Assembly: GCF_040712085.1 (NCBI RefSeq)
Contig: NZ_JBFCVK010000001.1
Location: 1 to 64,000 of the forward strand
Reading direction: 5' to 3'
DNA length: 64,000 nucleotides
DNA from: Aquibaculum sediminis
Lineage (GTDB): Bacteria > Pseudomonadota > Alphaproteobacteria > Kiloniellales > DSM-21159
In this document: positions 63,237 to 64,000 of the stretch, one piece after another
How the letters are laid out: each line of letters opens with the position of its first letter
Numbering within the stretch: the stretch's first letter is position 1
Position numbers and translations under genes: made by a program
Notes under the pieces: generated by a model
Database searches by the model: none
Seen by the model: the letters and a program-made list of their open reading frames with translations, nothing else
Told to the model about the DNA's origin: nothing

Positions 63237-64000
63237 TTATCGGAGAGATATAATACTTCGAATGTCTGCTGACGGGTTCCAACCAAAAGGGTTAGCATCG
63301 ATCAGCGCATTAAGGTCAAGCTTAATTTTCCGTCCATCGAACGAGACAGCCGATACGATATCGGCGCTCGTCAAGTCAGCAGCCCCCATATCAAAGCGAA
63401 CAGGATGCTTGACCTTATCCACGGATATTAGATAGTCCCAGTACTTAAACGTACCCCCCCAAGGCGACTCAGATTCCAGCCAAGCATTTGGAATGCCATA
63501 GGCGTCTGCCAAAATAAGCCCATGCAACGAGGAAGATACTATTCGTTTGCATGAGCAAATATCTTTCACAGTATCTTCAATAGCATCTGTGTTAAGATCT
63601 ATAACTTTTATGTTTGTTTTTGATAAAGACTTACGCCACTTTTGCTCAGAGTGCCTTATGATCACTCCCACATCGTGTTTTTTCTCTATTTCCGGTTGGT
63701 AAAACAAGGGAACAAGTAGTCCTGGATCTCCGTAAATGTCGGGACAATGGCCTCCGGCAGTCAGAATCTTATTACGAGTTAATGGCCCACGTACAGCTAA
63801 GTACTTAGCTCTCTTTTCCACACGTTCTTTCTGCTCAGTGCCAAACGAACCTACACCCCAAACAATGGAAGTAGATCTCACGTGACCTAAGATTGACCCC
63901 ACTACTACATAATGGACGCATGAACGGTTCTCCTTTATAAACGTAACTGGCCTACCCGTCATCCGTTCTACGAGCCACGGGGCTAAAAGATCGCCAAAAT
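63237..64000 (-). CDS. polysaccharide pyruvyl transferase (5' end outside window)
   Basis: The frame stays open to the right edge and reads GDLLAPWLVERMTGRPV across it, so the gene begins outside the window and the ATG at 63962 is internal. About 253 residues are seen. Family marks are VWGVGSFG, VRGPLTRNKIL, CPDIYGDPGLLVPLF and SSLHGLILADAYGIPNAWLES. It would add pyruvate ketals to an exopolysaccharide. Base composition is clearly more AT-rich than the core genes. Confidence 0.83.
   Translation of the reverse strand, partial: FGDLLAPWLVERMTGRPVTFIKENRSCVHYVVVGSILGHVRSTSIVWGVGSFGTEQKERVEKRAKYLAVRGPLTRNKILTAGGHCPDIYGDPGLLVPLFYQPEIEKKHDVGVIIRHSEQKWRKSLSKTNIKVIDLNTDAIEDTVKDICSCKRIVSSSLHGLILADAYGIPNAWLESESPWGGTFKYWDYLISVDKVKHPVRFDMGAADLTSADIVSAVSFDGRKIKLDLNALIDANPFGWNPSADIRSIISLR

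Overview
This window is high-GC chromosomal DNA from an alphaproteobacterium, most likely of the Rhodospirillales type. The evidence is combined: a SAM-II riboswitch before metNIQ, the conserved order dusB-ntrB-ntrC-ntrY-ntrX-trkA-dat-hfq-hflX, a fused ispDF gene, a CIRCE element on groESL, and cobS beside a J-domain gene. Genes are dense, often with 4-base start/stop overlaps, and most are ordinary core genes. I see no tRNA, rRNA, CRISPR array, prophage or intact insertion sequence.

Layout. 1-230 holds a strong hairpin and a head-to-head pair of long imperfect inverted repeats. 228-3573 is an Fe-S scaffold-like gene and a methionine importer operon (metN-metI-metQ, minus strand) with a layered leader: sigma70-type promoter, SAM-II riboswitch, 8-codon upstream ORF and terminator-like hairpin. 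3619-10679 holds ftsH, an acyl-CoA ligase, a phosphoribosyltransferase, and a cystathionine beta-lyase-like gene between two yfcG-type glutathione transferases. 10690-15184 is the outer-membrane biogenesis run lptD-surA-rsmA, lacking the usual pdxA. The divergent plus-strand operon tmk-holB-metG-tatD-MBL hydrolase-DUF1499 ends at 20701. 20831-25814 holds a solute-binding protein, a DUF1989 gene, a DUF481 outer-membrane protein, mazG, a short-chain dehydrogenase and an inositol-monophosphatase-family gene.

25864-28050 is groESL with terminator, CIRCE operator and promoter. 28142-40301 is the nitrogen-regulation and RNA-regulation block on the minus strand: hflX, hfq, a HAD phosphatase, a D-amino-acid transaminase, trkA, ntrX, ntrY, ntrC, ntrB, dusB. 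40406-44138 holds a CcsA-like membrane protein and, divergently, ispDF-pgpA-pncC-CPBP protease. 44163-49101 (minus) is a molybdenum-hydroxylase maturation set (coxD/MoxR, coxE/VWA, split XdhC N and C parts, and a molybdopterin-binding/cytidylyltransferase fusion) with no hydroxylase subunits in view. Directly upstream lies ydbH-ynbE-ydbL, an intermembrane lipid-transport set, then cobS and a J-domain gene.

54539-64000 is an accessory surface-polysaccharide region: a tandem-domain GT2 glycosyltransferase, three unrelated sulfotransferase-like genes, a small HU/IHF-like gene, rfbC, a GT-B-like glycosyltransferase, galE and a polysaccharide pyruvyl transferase cut by the window edge. Base composition drops visibly at about 57.8-60.3 kb and after 62.8 kb, which suggests transfer. 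The likely product is a sulfated, possibly pyruvylated, exopolysaccharide or O-antigen.

The items most worth a second look are the metNIQ leader, the repeat pair at 98-230, the likely CTG start of hflX, the sulfotransferase island with its HU/IHF-like gene, and the orphan Mo-hydroxylase maturation cluster.
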